This document shows positions 1 through 7,001 of a DNA stretch of 37,914 bases, one piece after another; within the stretch, counting starts at the first letter, position 1; each line of letters opens with the position of its first letter. The stretch is from the NCBI RefSeq assembly GCF_003034985.1, contig NZ_PZKG01000031.1, forward strand, positions 1-37,914. Reading direction: 5' to 3'. The stretch comes from Cereibacter changlensis JA139. GTDB lineage: Bacteria > Pseudomonadota > Alphaproteobacteria > Rhodobacterales > Rhodobacteraceae. Under the pieces are notes generated by a model. The model was given only the letters and a program-made list of their open reading frames with translations. It had not been told where the DNA came from and searched no databases. A program made the position numbers and the translations under genes.

Positions 1-42
1 CAGGCGCTGTGGCGTTCAACTGGTCCCAACGATGAGCGCGGG

Positions 43-918
43 TCACGCGGCGTCGCGTCCGGCAAGCGGGCGGAAAGCCTCGCGGATCATCTCCGCAAGA
101 CCGTCGATGGCCGGCGAGCTGCCGCGCGGGTTGCGGCGCAGCAGGACGCGCGAGCTGTCGACGATGGGAAAGCCGTCGGCCGACGTGAGTTCGCGGCAGC
201 CGGCGGGGATGGTGCTGCGCGACAGGGCGGCGATGGCGAGCCCTGTACGCACGGCAGTGCGCAGCCCGCTGGCCATGTCGCATTCGAAGGCCTTGCGATA
301 GCCCATCCCCTGCTGTTCCAGCGAGCGCAGCATGAAGTCGCGGCACCAGTCGGAGCGGAAATACATGCTGACCGGCAGGGGATCGCGCAGATGCTGGTCA
401 TGCGCCACCGAGGTCACCCAGACCGTCGGATCGATGCAGAGCACCTCGTCCGCCGAGGTGTTGCTCCAGTCATAGGTGACCGCCAGATCCAGCTCATCCG
501 CCCGCAGCGCGGCCAGCTGCGGCTCGGAATGGTCGCAGCGCACCGTCACCTCGACCCCCGGATGCCGCTCGGCGAAGGCGGCCAGGGCGCGGGGCAGCAC
601 GGTCTCGCTGTATTCGTCGGGGATGCCGATGCGCACCGGGCCGACCAGAGGCTTGACCCGCAGCGCCGTCGCCGCCTCGTCGAGAAGGCCCACGACCCGG
701 CGGGCATAGGGGACCAGCTGCTCGCCGCGCGGCGTCAGCTCCACCCCGCGCGGCTGGCGCAGGAACAGCGATTGGCCGAGGCTGTCCTCCAGCCGGCGGA
801 TCTGCATCGAGACAGCGGATTGGGTGCGCCCGATCCGGTCGGCGGCCCGGGTCACGCTGCCGGTGTCGGCCACCGCCAGAAAGGCGCGCATCAGGTCGCT
901 GTCGAGCGGGATCGTCAT
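43..918 (-). CDS. LysR-family transcriptional regulator
   Basis: A 291-residue DNA-binding regulator of the LysR family. The N-terminal winged helix-turn-helix (about residues 5-65) contains RAFLAVADTGSVTRAADRIG and RTQSAVSMQIRRLEDSLG, the standard LysR recognition helix region. The remainder (about 90-285) is the periplasmic-binding-fold effector domain, including PVRIGIPDEYSETVLPRAL. The ATG at 918 was chosen because it places the HTH at the usual distance from the N-terminus. The frame stays open far upstream, but that part has no family similarity. It is divergent from the small DUF1127 gene across about 100 bases, the usual LysR arrangement, so it may control that gene or the nearby D-2-hydroxyacid dehydrogenase. 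The effector is unknown. The family is certain, the target is inference. Confidence 0.9.
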   Translation of the reverse strand: MTIPLDSDLMRAFLAVADTGSVTRAADRIGRTQSAVSMQIRRLEDSLGQSLFLRQPRGVELTPRGEQLVPYARRVVGLLDEAATALRVKPLVGPVRIGIPDEYSETVLPRALAAFAERHPGVEVTVRCDHSEPQLAALRADELDLAVTYDWSNTSADEVLCIDPTVWVTSVAHDQHLRDPLPVSMYFRSDWCRDFMLRSLEQQGMGYRKAFECDMASGLRTAVRTGLAIAALSRSTIPAGCRELTSADGFPIVDSSRVLLRRNPRGSSPAIDGLAEMIREAFRPLAGRDAA

Positions 919-1021
919 CGCCTTGCCATCAATTCCATGGATGCCACCCATCATTCCTATTCGTTTGCCTGATGTCAACCGGACGGCCATATCAGGGGAA
1001 GACCAGATCGGGAGACCCGCC

Positions 1022-1234
1022 ATGTTCCTGTCGCGCCTTCTCTGCCGCCTGCAGGCCCGCCGCTCGATGGGCTGGCTGCTGACCCGCCACGACGACCGCC
1101 TGCTGCAGGATATCGGCTTGGCGCGCGACGATCTGGAGACCATGCTGTCTGGCGCTGACGACAGCCGGACCGGCCCCTCCGTCGAGGCGGGATTGAGCGC
1201 CATGGCATGCTCGCCCTGCAAATCCTGCGGTTGA
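1022..1234 (+). CDS. DUF1127 small protein with C-terminal CxxCxxC
   Basis: A 70-residue protein whose first 50 residues fit DUF1127: a basic helix (SRLLCRLQARRSMGWLLTRH) followed by DDRLLQDIGLARDDLE, the family core. A GGGAG ribosome site lies about 8 bases before the ATG. DUF1127 proteins in Rhodobacter (CcaF1) are known as RNA-binding proteins linked to sRNA maturation, and others are tied to phosphate or stress responses. The job of this copy is not shown by the sequence. The last residues carry three cysteines, C63, C66 and C69, spaced CxxCxxC two residues from the end, which is not part of the usual DUF1127 core and could bind metal. It is transcribed divergently from the LysR gene. Confidence 0.8.
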   Translation: MFLSRLLCRLQARRSMGWLLTRHDDRLLQDIGLARDDLETMLSGADDSRTGPSVEAGLSAMACSPCKSCG

Positions 1235-1292
1235 TGTCTGGGAGCAGGTCGAATGCGTCGTCTCCGCAGGTTCATCGGTGTCGACAAGTTCG

Positions 1293-1310
1293 GCATGCGA
1301 TTGCATACAT
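1293..1310 (+). promoter_or_regulatory. Candidate operator shared with the tcu/AbrB promoter
   Basis: GCATGCGATTGCATACAT lies 42 bases before the GTG start of the D-2-hydroxyacid dehydrogenase. The same layout, GCAT, six bases, then GCATACAT, with the identical TTGCATACAT 10-mer, is found at 13392-13409 between the GntR and AbrB genes. TTGCATACAT resembles the TTGTATACAA-type sites bound by FCD-class GntR regulators. Binding is inferred, the shared sequence is seen directly. Confidence 0.5.
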
Positions 1311-1352
1311 AACCTGGGCCTGCGCGGGGCTTGAGGCAGCCGCGCGGCCGAC

Positions 1353-2303
1353 GTGGCGCGGGATTATGCGCCGTGGCCCGAGGGCGACAACGTGACGGTG
1401 TTTCACGATACGCTCGCCGATCCGGCGGCGCTGGCGGCGCGGCTGGCGCCCTTCGACGTGCTTTGCGTGATGCGCGAGCGGACGCCGCTGGATGCGGGGC
1501 TGATCGGGGCGCTGCCGAAGCTGAAGCTGATCGTGACAACCGGGGCGCGGAACCTGTCGATCGACATCGCGGCGGCGCGGGCGCGCGGGATCGTGGTCTG
1601 CGGCACCGAGTCCCGCGGGACCACCACGGCGGAATTCGTCATGGCGCTGCTTCTGGCGCTGACGCGGCGGATCGTGCCGGAGGCGAATGCGGCCACGGCC
1701 GGGGGCTGGCAGCAGGGCATCGGGCGCGACCTTGCGGGGCTGACGCTGGGCATCGCCGGCTACGGGCGGATCGGGCGCAAGCTCGCCGCGCTGGCGCGGC
1801 CCTTCGGGGTCGAGCTGCTGGCCTGGTCGCGCAGCCTGACGGCGGAGCAGGCCGCCGCGGAGAAGGTGGGATACGCGCCCGATCTCGATGCGCTGCTGCG
1901 CGGGTCGGATATCGTCTCGGTCAATCTGGTGCTGTCGGAGACGACGCGGGGCCTGTTCGGCGCGCGGGAATTCGCGCTGATGCGGCCGGATGCGCTGCTT
2001 CTGAACACCTCGCGCGGGCCGATCGTGCAGGTCGCGCCTTTGCTGGAGGCGCTGCGGGCTGGGCGGCTGGGCGGCGCCGCGCTCGACGTGCATGATGTCG
2101 AGCCCTTGCCCGAAGGCGCGCCGGTGCTGGACCGGGCGCTGATCGACAGCGGGCGGCTGCTGGTCACGCCGCATCTGGGCTATGTCAGCGAGCAGACCTT
2201 CCGCATGTTCTACCGCCAGACCGCCGAGGCGATCGCGGCCTGGAAGGCGGGCAGCCCGATCCGGGTGATCGAGGCGGGGCGGCAGGTCACTCCGCCAACC
2301 TGA
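1353..2303 (+). CDS. D-2-hydroxyacid dehydrogenase, NAD-dependent, short N-terminus
   Basis: A 316-residue enzyme of the D-isomer-specific 2-hydroxyacid dehydrogenase family, which interconverts 2-oxoacids and D-2-hydroxyacids with NAD(P). The NAD-binding loop GYGRIG is at 136-141. The catalytic triad is R221 (in TSRGP), E250 (in HDVEPLP) and H274 (in VTPHLGY). The only possible start is GTG at 1353, because an in-frame TGA lies at 1332. There is no clear ribosome site. Relatives normally begin about 15 residues earlier with the first beta strand (an ILDDY-like segment), which is missing here, so the gene is either 5'-truncated or has a frame error upstream. It converges on the TctC gene, and the two coding regions overlap by 17 bases with no terminator. 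Within the island it probably handles a hydroxyacid intermediate; the substrate is unknown. Confidence 0.82.
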   Translation: MARDYAPWPEGDNVTVFHDTLADPAALAARLAPFDVLCVMRERTPLDAGLIGALPKLKLIVTTGARNLSIDIAAARARGIVVCGTESRGTTTAEFVMALLLALTRRIVPEANAATAGGWQQGIGRDLAGLTLGIAGYGRIGRKLAALARPFGVELLAWSRSLTAEQAAAEKVGYAPDLDALLRGSDIVSVNLVLSETTRGLFGAREFALMRPDALLLNTSRGPIVQVAPLLEALRAGRLGGAALDVHDVEPLPEGAPVLDRALIDSGRLLVTPHLGYVSEQTFRMFYRQTAEAIAAWKAGSPIRVIEAGRQVTPPT

Positions 2304-3399
2304 TCGAATATTCGTCGGCCAGCCATTGCAGCACGAAGCGGCGGGTCTCGGGGTCGATCTCGGTGACGCTGCGGGCGAGCTTCTCGGCCTCGTCGCCGAC
2401 GAGCGTCCGGTAGGCGCCGAGGATCTCGGGCGCGCGGGCGAGATAGTCGGGGTCGCGGCGCAGGGCGCGGATCGCCTCGAGCCAGGTCTCGCGGATCTCG
2501 GGCGGGGTGTCGCCCGGCAGGACCAGGAGCTTCTGCGCGGCGAAACCGGCGGAGGAGAACACCCGGTAGGCGTCGTATTCCGGCCCCGAGGGCGGTTTGC
2601 CGTAGAGCTGTTCGTAGAGTTCCTCCAGCGTCGGCAGGTCGGGGAAGGTGGGGTCGCGCTGCACCCTGCCCTCGGCATCGACGACGCCCCAGCTCATCAG
2701 CGGCACGGCCTCGCCCGCCGCGACCATCGGGGCCACGTTGCGCAGATAGGCGGAAGTGGTCTGGTAGTCGATGTTCACCTCGCGGTGACGCATCGCCTCC
2801 AGCCCGTCATGCCGGCCGGTGTAGCCAAAGACGTATTGCGTGTCGAAGCCCAGCACCCGGAAGGCCAGCATCGGCACCAGATCCAGCGAGGTGACGCCCT
2901 GGCTGGCGAAGACCAGCGTCTTGTCGCGCAGATCGGCGATGTCGCGCCAGGATGTGAGGCCGAGATCGCTGGAGACATAGACGACGCCGCCAGTGGGCGA
3001 GGCCATCAGCACGGTCCAGTCGCTGAAATCGTAGCGCACCCGGAAATCGCCGAGCAGATAGGCGAAGAGCGACGAGCCCGAGGTGCCCAGCACCGACCGG
3101 CCATCGGACGAGGCCTGATCGGCGAAGGCGTTCGATCCGCGGGTGCCGCCGCTGCCCGGGTCGTTCCGGACGGTGACCTCGGGCTGGCCGGGCAGGTGGC
3201 GCGACAGCAGGGGGGCGTGGAAGCGGGCCCAGACATCCGACCCGCCGCCCTCGGAGAAGGGGATCGCCAGGTCGATCGGCTTGCCGGTGAAATCGACGCC
3301 CTGCGCCAGCGCCGGGCGCAGCGGCAAGGCTGCGAGCGCGGCGATGAAGACGGTCAGCACCGCCCGGCCGAGGCCCGGGGCGCTTTTTGGGTATCGCAT
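2287..3399 (-). CDS. TctC-type tricarboxylate binding protein (paralogue 1)
   Basis: A 370-residue periplasmic solute-binding protein of the tripartite tricarboxylate transporter (TTT) family. A signal peptide spans about 1-31 (hydrophobic VLTVFIAALAALPL, cut after RPALA). The mature part has the TctC core PFSEGGGSDVWARF, then LGTSGSS and SQGVTSLDLVPMLAF. At 370 residues it is longer than classical TctC (about 320), as is its close paralogue at 5701-6801, so the two form a distinct long subgroup. The ATG at 3399 has a GGGAGG ribosome site 6 bases upstream. The frame continues further 5' but without a signal peptide. It is divergent from the response regulator gene and has no permease of its own, so it probably shares the TctAB permease at 7002-9002. 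The ligand is probably a di- or tricarboxylate. Confidence 0.85.
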   Translation of the reverse strand: MRYPKSAPGLGRAVLTVFIAALAALPLRPALAQGVDFTGKPIDLAIPFSEGGGSDVWARFHAPLLSRHLPGQPEVTVRNDPGSGGTRGSNAFADQASSDGRSVLGTSGSSLFAYLLGDFRVRYDFSDWTVLMASPTGGVVYVSSDLGLTSWRDIADLRDKTLVFASQGVTSLDLVPMLAFRVLGFDTQYVFGYTGRHDGLEAMRHREVNIDYQTTSAYLRNVAPMVAAGEAVPLMSWGVVDAEGRVQRDPTFPDLPTLEELYEQLYGKPPSGPEYDAYRVFSSAGFAAQKLLVLPGDTPPEIRETWLEAIRALRRDPDYLARAPEILGAYRTLVGDEAEKLARSVTEIDPETRRFVLQWLADEYSIRLAE

Positions 3400-3451
3400 G
3401 GCGTGCCTCCCTGGTGACCCCCTCGCGGAAGCCTCTTCCCCGGAGTCATGT

Positions 3452-3485
3452 TTAGGGACTGTATCTTCGCCGATCCAGCCCCTAA
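3452..3485. promoter_or_regulatory. Inverted repeat in the tctC1/response-regulator divergent region
   Basis: TTAGGG (3452-3457) and CCCTAA (3480-3485) form an inverted repeat with 22 bases between the arms, centred in the 118-base gap between the divergent binding-protein and response-regulator genes. It could be a binding site for the TctD-like regulator. The function is inferred only from symmetry and position. Confidence 0.3.
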
Positions 3486-3517
3486 GAGGAAATATCCCCT
3501 GTCGCGAGGCGAAGGCC

Positions 3518-4192
3518 ATGCGGATCGTCCTGATCGAAGACAACCAGATGCTGGCCCGCGCGGTCGAGCAGGCCCTTCGGGAAGAGGGTCATTCCGTCGA
3601 CTGGCTGGCCGACGGGCAGGACGGGCTGGAGTTCCTGATACGCGAGGGGGCCGATCTCGCCATCGTCGACATGAGCCTGCCGCGGCTCGGCGGGCTGGAC
3701 GTGATCCGCCACACCATCGCGCTGGACAAGGACATTCCGGTGCTGGTGCTGACGGCGCGCGACGGGCTCGAGGACCGGGTGGCCGGGCTCGATGCGGGGG
3801 CCGACGACTACATGACCAAGCCCTTCGAGATGGCCGAGCTCTGCGCGCGGATCCGGGCGCTCAGCCGCAGGCGCGGCAAGCGCGGGCAGATGGTCGAGAC
3901 GATGGGCGCGCTGTCCTTCGACCGGGCCGGGCGCAGGCTCAGCGGGCCGGGCGGGGTGATTGAGCTGTCGCGCCGCGAACTGGCGCTGTGGGAGGCGCTG
4001 TTTGACAATGCCGAGCGGGTGGTGGGGAAATCGGCGCTCTGCGACAGCATCTACGGCACCGGCGCGGATGTCGACGTGAACGCGGTCGAGCTGCTGGTCT
4101 CGCGTCTGCGCCGCAAGATCGAGGGCTGCGAGGTGCAGATCCGCTCGATCCGGGGGCTCGGATACATCCTGCAGCAGGACAGGACGGCGTGA
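3518..4192 (+). CDS. OmpR/PhoB-type response regulator, TctD-like
   Basis: A 224-residue two-component response regulator. The receiver domain (about 1-115) has the acidic pair E7/D8, the phosphoacceptor D51 (in AIVDMSLP), T79 and K101 (in TKPFEM). The C-terminal winged helix (about 130-222) has LSRRELALWEAL and ends with RSIRGLGYIL, typical of the OmpR class. The ATG at 3518 lies after GAAGG. The stop overlaps the kinase start (GTGA), showing tight translational coupling. In Salmonella TctD controls the tctCBA citrate transporter. Here the same pair sits between two tctC genes and just upstream of tctAB, so control of these uptake genes is the likely role. The TctD role is inferred from this context. 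Confidence 0.9.
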   Translation: MRIVLIEDNQMLARAVEQALREEGHSVDWLADGQDGLEFLIREGADLAIVDMSLPRLGGLDVIRHTIALDKDIPVLVLTARDGLEDRVAGLDAGADDYMTKPFEMAELCARIRALSRRRGKRGQMVETMGALSFDRAGRRLSGPGGVIELSRRELALWEALFDNAERVVGKSALCDSIYGTGADVDVNAVELLVSRLRRKIEGCEVQIRSIRGLGYILQQDRTA

Positions 4193-5592
4193 GGATGCCG
4201 GACGGGCGCGCCCTCAGCCTGAGGACACGGCTCTTCGTGCTGATCGTGGTGCCGCAGCTGGTGCTGGCGGTGCTGGCCAGCGTGGTGCTGCACTGGATGG
4301 CGCGGGACATGTCGCGCAACCTCTATGACGATACGCTGAAGGTCGTGGCCCATGCCGTCGCGCGCGAGGTGATGGTGACCAAGGGCGACCTGATCGCAGA
4401 GTCGCTGCTCACTTCGCTGGAGGGGGCGATCGGCGACCCGCTGTTCTATCAGGTGCATGCGGCGGGGGGGCGGTTCATCGTCGGGCGCACCGATGCGCCG
4501 CCGATGCCGGCGGGGCGCGAATATCCCGAGGCGGTGCCGGTCTTCTACAACGCGGTCTACAATGGCGCGCCGGTGCGCGCGGTGGTGCTGCGCGAATACA
4601 TCACCGACCCCGAGCTCGACGGCTGGACCACGGTGCGCGTCTGGCAGACCGTGACCCGGCGCGAGGCGCTGACGCTGCAGATGATGGGGCAGGCGGCGGC
4701 GGTGGTGGCCTTGATGGTGGCTTCCGGCGCGGCGCTGGTCTGGTTCGGCATCAACCGCGGGCTCTCGCCGCTGACCGACCTGCGCAATGCCGTGGCGCTG
4801 CGCAACTCGCACGAGCTGCGCCCGATCCGCCGCCGCGTCCCGCGCGAGGTGGTGCCGCTGGTCGCCACCATCAACAGCCTGTTCCAGCGGCTGTCGCTGG
4901 AGCTGGACCGGCGCCGGGCCTTCATCTCGAACGCGGCGCATCAGCTGCGCAACCCGGTGGCGGCAATTCAGGCGCAGGCGGATTCGGCGCTGAACGCGCG
5001 CTCCGACGCGGATCGCCAGCAGCGGCTGACCGACCTGCAGGAGCTGACGCGGCGGCTGTCGCGGCTGACCCAGCAGCTGCTCAGGCTGGATGCGGCCAGC
5101 GACGGGCCCGATGCGCAGAGCTGCGCGCCGGTCGATCTGGCGCAGATCGTGGCCGAGGTGGCGCGGCGCCACGTGCCGGCTGCGCTGCGCCGCGACGTGG
5201 ACCTGTCGCTCGACGGGGTGGAGGGGCCGCTGCCGGTCGCGGCCAATGCGGTGCTGCTGGAGGAGGCCGTCGACAACCTGATCGACAACGCGCTGAAATA
5301 CGGCACGCCGCCGGGCAGCGCGCTGAGCCTCGAGCTGTCGCGCGCGCGGGGCATGGCGGTGCTGCGGGTGCGCGACCGGGGGGTGGGCATCCCGCGCGAG
5401 ATGCACGAGGCGGTGTTCGACCGCTTCTTCCGGGTCAGCACGGCGGATGACGGCGGCTCGGGTCTGGGGCTGCCGATCGTGCGCACCATCGCCCGCCGCG
5501 CGGGCGGCGACGCGCGGGTGGAGCCCTCGGCGCAGGGCTGCGTCATCCTGCTGACGCTTCCGTTGGTGCAGAGCGACGAGAAAACAAGCTGA
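4189..5592 (+). CDS. Sensor histidine kinase, TctE-like
   Basis: A 467-residue membrane sensor kinase. Transmembrane helix 1 is at about 12-36 and helix 2 at about 165-187. The periplasmic loop between them fits the 2CSK_N sensor type found in TctE-like kinases. A short HAMP-like linker leads to the dimerisation domain with phosphoacceptor H251 (in AAHQLRNPVAA). The ATPase domain shows the N box (VDNLIDNALKYG), G1 (RDRGVGIP), F box (FDRFFR) and G2 (GSGLGLPIV). The start is GTG at 4189, overlapping the regulator stop. An ATG at 4195 is an alternative that would remove two residues. It probably senses an external carboxylate and phosphorylates the preceding regulator. Confidence 0.9.
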   Translation: MRMPDGRALSLRTRLFVLIVVPQLVLAVLASVVLHWMARDMSRNLYDDTLKVVAHAVAREVMVTKGDLIAESLLTSLEGAIGDPLFYQVHAAGGRFIVGRTDAPPMPAGREYPEAVPVFYNAVYNGAPVRAVVLREYITDPELDGWTTVRVWQTVTRREALTLQMMGQAAAVVALMVASGAALVWFGINRGLSPLTDLRNAVALRNSHELRPIRRRVPREVVPLVATINSLFQRLSLELDRRRAFISNAAHQLRNPVAAIQAQADSALNARSDADRQQRLTDLQELTRRLSRLTQQLLRLDAASDGPDAQSCAPVDLAQIVAEVARRHVPAALRRDVDLSLDGVEGPLPVAANAVLLEEAVDNLIDNALKYGTPPGSALSLELSRARGMAVLRVRDRGVGIPREMHEAVFDRFFRVSTADDGGSGLGLPIVRTIARRAGGDARVEPSAQGCVILLTLPLVQSDEKTS

Positions 5593-5598
5593 AAAATA

Positions 5599-5647
5599 GT
5601 CGCTGCGACAACATGACAGTCTTTGGACAGCTTCATGTGCGATGAAG
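5599..5647. promoter_or_regulatory. Two small palindromes upstream of tctC2
   Basis: The 108-base gap before the second binding-protein gene contains GTCG-CTG-CGAC (5599-5609) and CTTCAT-GTGCG-ATGAAG (5631-5647), both perfect inverted repeats. They are candidate regulator sites for the tctC2-tctAB-prpF transcription unit. No convincing -35/-10 pair was seen, so a role is only suggested. Confidence 0.3.
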
Positions 5648-5700
5648 GGACCATTCGCCCGGCGCGTCCCGCGTGCCGGACCAATGGGAGGACAACAAAC

Positions 5701-6801
5701 ATGCAAGCAACACTGCGTCGCCTCAAGGGCGCCGTCGCCGCCGCATTCGTGGCAGCCAGCCTGACCGCCGCGGCCCCCGCCGCCGCACAGGAGGTCGATT
5801 TCTCCGGCCAGACCGTCGAATGGTGGATCCCCTTCTCGGAGGGCGGCGGTTCCGACGTCTGGGCGCGCTTCTTCGCGCCCTACCTGTCGCGGCACCTGCC
5901 GGGCAACCCGAACGTCATCATCCGCAACGTCCCCGGTGGCGGCTCGATCACCGGCACCAACGAATTCGCCGCCCGCGCCCGCCCGAACGGGCTGCAACTG
6001 CTCGGCACCTCGGGCTCCACGCAGTTCCCCTTCCTCTTGGGCGACAGCCGCGTGCGCTATGACTATGCCGATTTCCAGCCGGTGCTCGTGTCGCCGACCG
6101 GCGGCGTGGTCTACATCCCGGCCAGCGCGGGCGTCGCCGACGCTTCGGAACTGGGCGAGCTGGGCGAGACCGAGCTGGTCTATGCCAGCCAGGGCGCGAC
6201 CTCGCTCGACCTCGTGCCGATGCTGGCCTTCGAGGTTCTCGGCCTGAACGTGCGCCATGTCTTCGGCATGACCGGCCGGGGCGATGGCCGTCTGGCCTTC
6301 GAACGCGGCGAAGCGACCATCGACTACCAGACCTCGTCGGCCTATCTGACCAACGTGGTGCCGCTGGTCGAGGCGGGCACGGCGGTGCCGCTGTTCTCCT
6401 ACGGCGTTCTCGACGCCGAGGGCAACCTGCAGCGCGACCCGTCCTTCCCGGAGATCCCGCATTTCATCGAAGCCTATGAGATGATGCATGGCGAGAAGCC
6501 CTCGGGCGTAGCCTTCGAGGCCTACATGTCCTTCTTCGGCTCGGGTTTTGCCGCGCAGAAGCCGGCGATGCTGCCGAAGGACACGCCGGAGAACATCGTG
6601 CAGGCCTATCGCGATGCCTTCGCCGCTGCCGCCAAGGACCCGGAGCTGATCGCCAGCGCCGGCGAGGTTCTGGGCGACTACGAGCAGGCCGTCGGTGATG
6701 GCGTGGTGCCGCTCTACAAGGTCGCGACCACGATCGATCCCGACGCGCGCGAGTGGGTCCGCACCTATCTCAACGAGAACCACAGCGTGATGCTGGACTG
6801 A
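5701..6801 (+). CDS. TctC-type tricarboxylate binding protein (paralogue 2)
   Basis: A 366-residue periplasmic binding protein of the TTT family. The signal peptide is about 1-29 (GAVAAAFVAASLTAAAPAAA, cut after AQ or before QE). The core motifs match paralogue 1 almost word for word: PFSEGGGSDVWARF, LSRHLPG, LGTSGST, SPTGGVVY and ASQGATSLDLVPMLAF. The ATG at 5701 has GGGAGGA about 9 bases upstream. It is followed after 200 bases by the fused permease, so this is the operon's own binding protein. A GC-rich hairpin right after the stop may hold the message level of this gene above that of the permease, as is common for binding-protein genes. The ligand is probably a tricarboxylate, inferred from family and from the downstream tcu and prpF genes. 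Confidence 0.9.
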   Translation: MQATLRRLKGAVAAAFVAASLTAAAPAAAQEVDFSGQTVEWWIPFSEGGGSDVWARFFAPYLSRHLPGNPNVIIRNVPGGGSITGTNEFAARARPNGLQLLGTSGSTQFPFLLGDSRVRYDYADFQPVLVSPTGGVVYIPASAGVADASELGELGETELVYASQGATSLDLVPMLAFEVLGLNVRHVFGMTGRGDGRLAFERGEATIDYQTSSAYLTNVVPLVEAGTAVPLFSYGVLDAEGNLQRDPSFPEIPHFIEAYEMMHGEKPSGVAFEAYMSFFGSGFAAQKPAMLPKDTPENIVQAYRDAFAAAAKDPELIASAGEVLGDYEQAVGDGVVPLYKVATTIDPDAREWVRTYLNENHSVMLD

Positions 6802-6812
6802 TGTGAAGACCC

Positions 6813-6850
6813 GGGCCCCGCGCCGCCCCTTCCGGGCGGGCGCGGGGCCC
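6813..6850 (+). terminator. GC-rich intercistronic hairpin after tctC2
   Basis: GGGCCCCGCGC-CGCCC (6813-6828) pairs with GGGCGGGCGCGGGGCCC (6834-6850), a stem of about 16 pairs with one bulge, 11 bases after the tctC2 stop and followed by only a weak T-rich TTCGTTC. It may work as a partial terminator or as a 3' stabiliser that lets tctC2 exceed tctAB. Confidence 0.6.
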
Positions 6851-7001
6851 TTCGTTCCGTCTGCGCTTGCATGCCCCGCCCCCGAGGCCCGGGCCTGCGC
6901 GCAGCCGGCACCCCGCAATCCGGGTGATCGCTCGCGGCGCTGTCCCGCCGCGGCCTTGGCGCGCGCGCTGTCACCCTTTCAGAAGGTCCCAGGGTCTCAC
7001 C

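Noticed and set aside
4051-6918. A 955-codon open frame on the minus strand across the kinase and tctC2 genes
   Set aside because: It is the antisense shadow of high-GC coding DNA: arginine-, histidine- and glutamine-rich, no domain, and it covers well-supported genes with conserved motifs on the plus strand.
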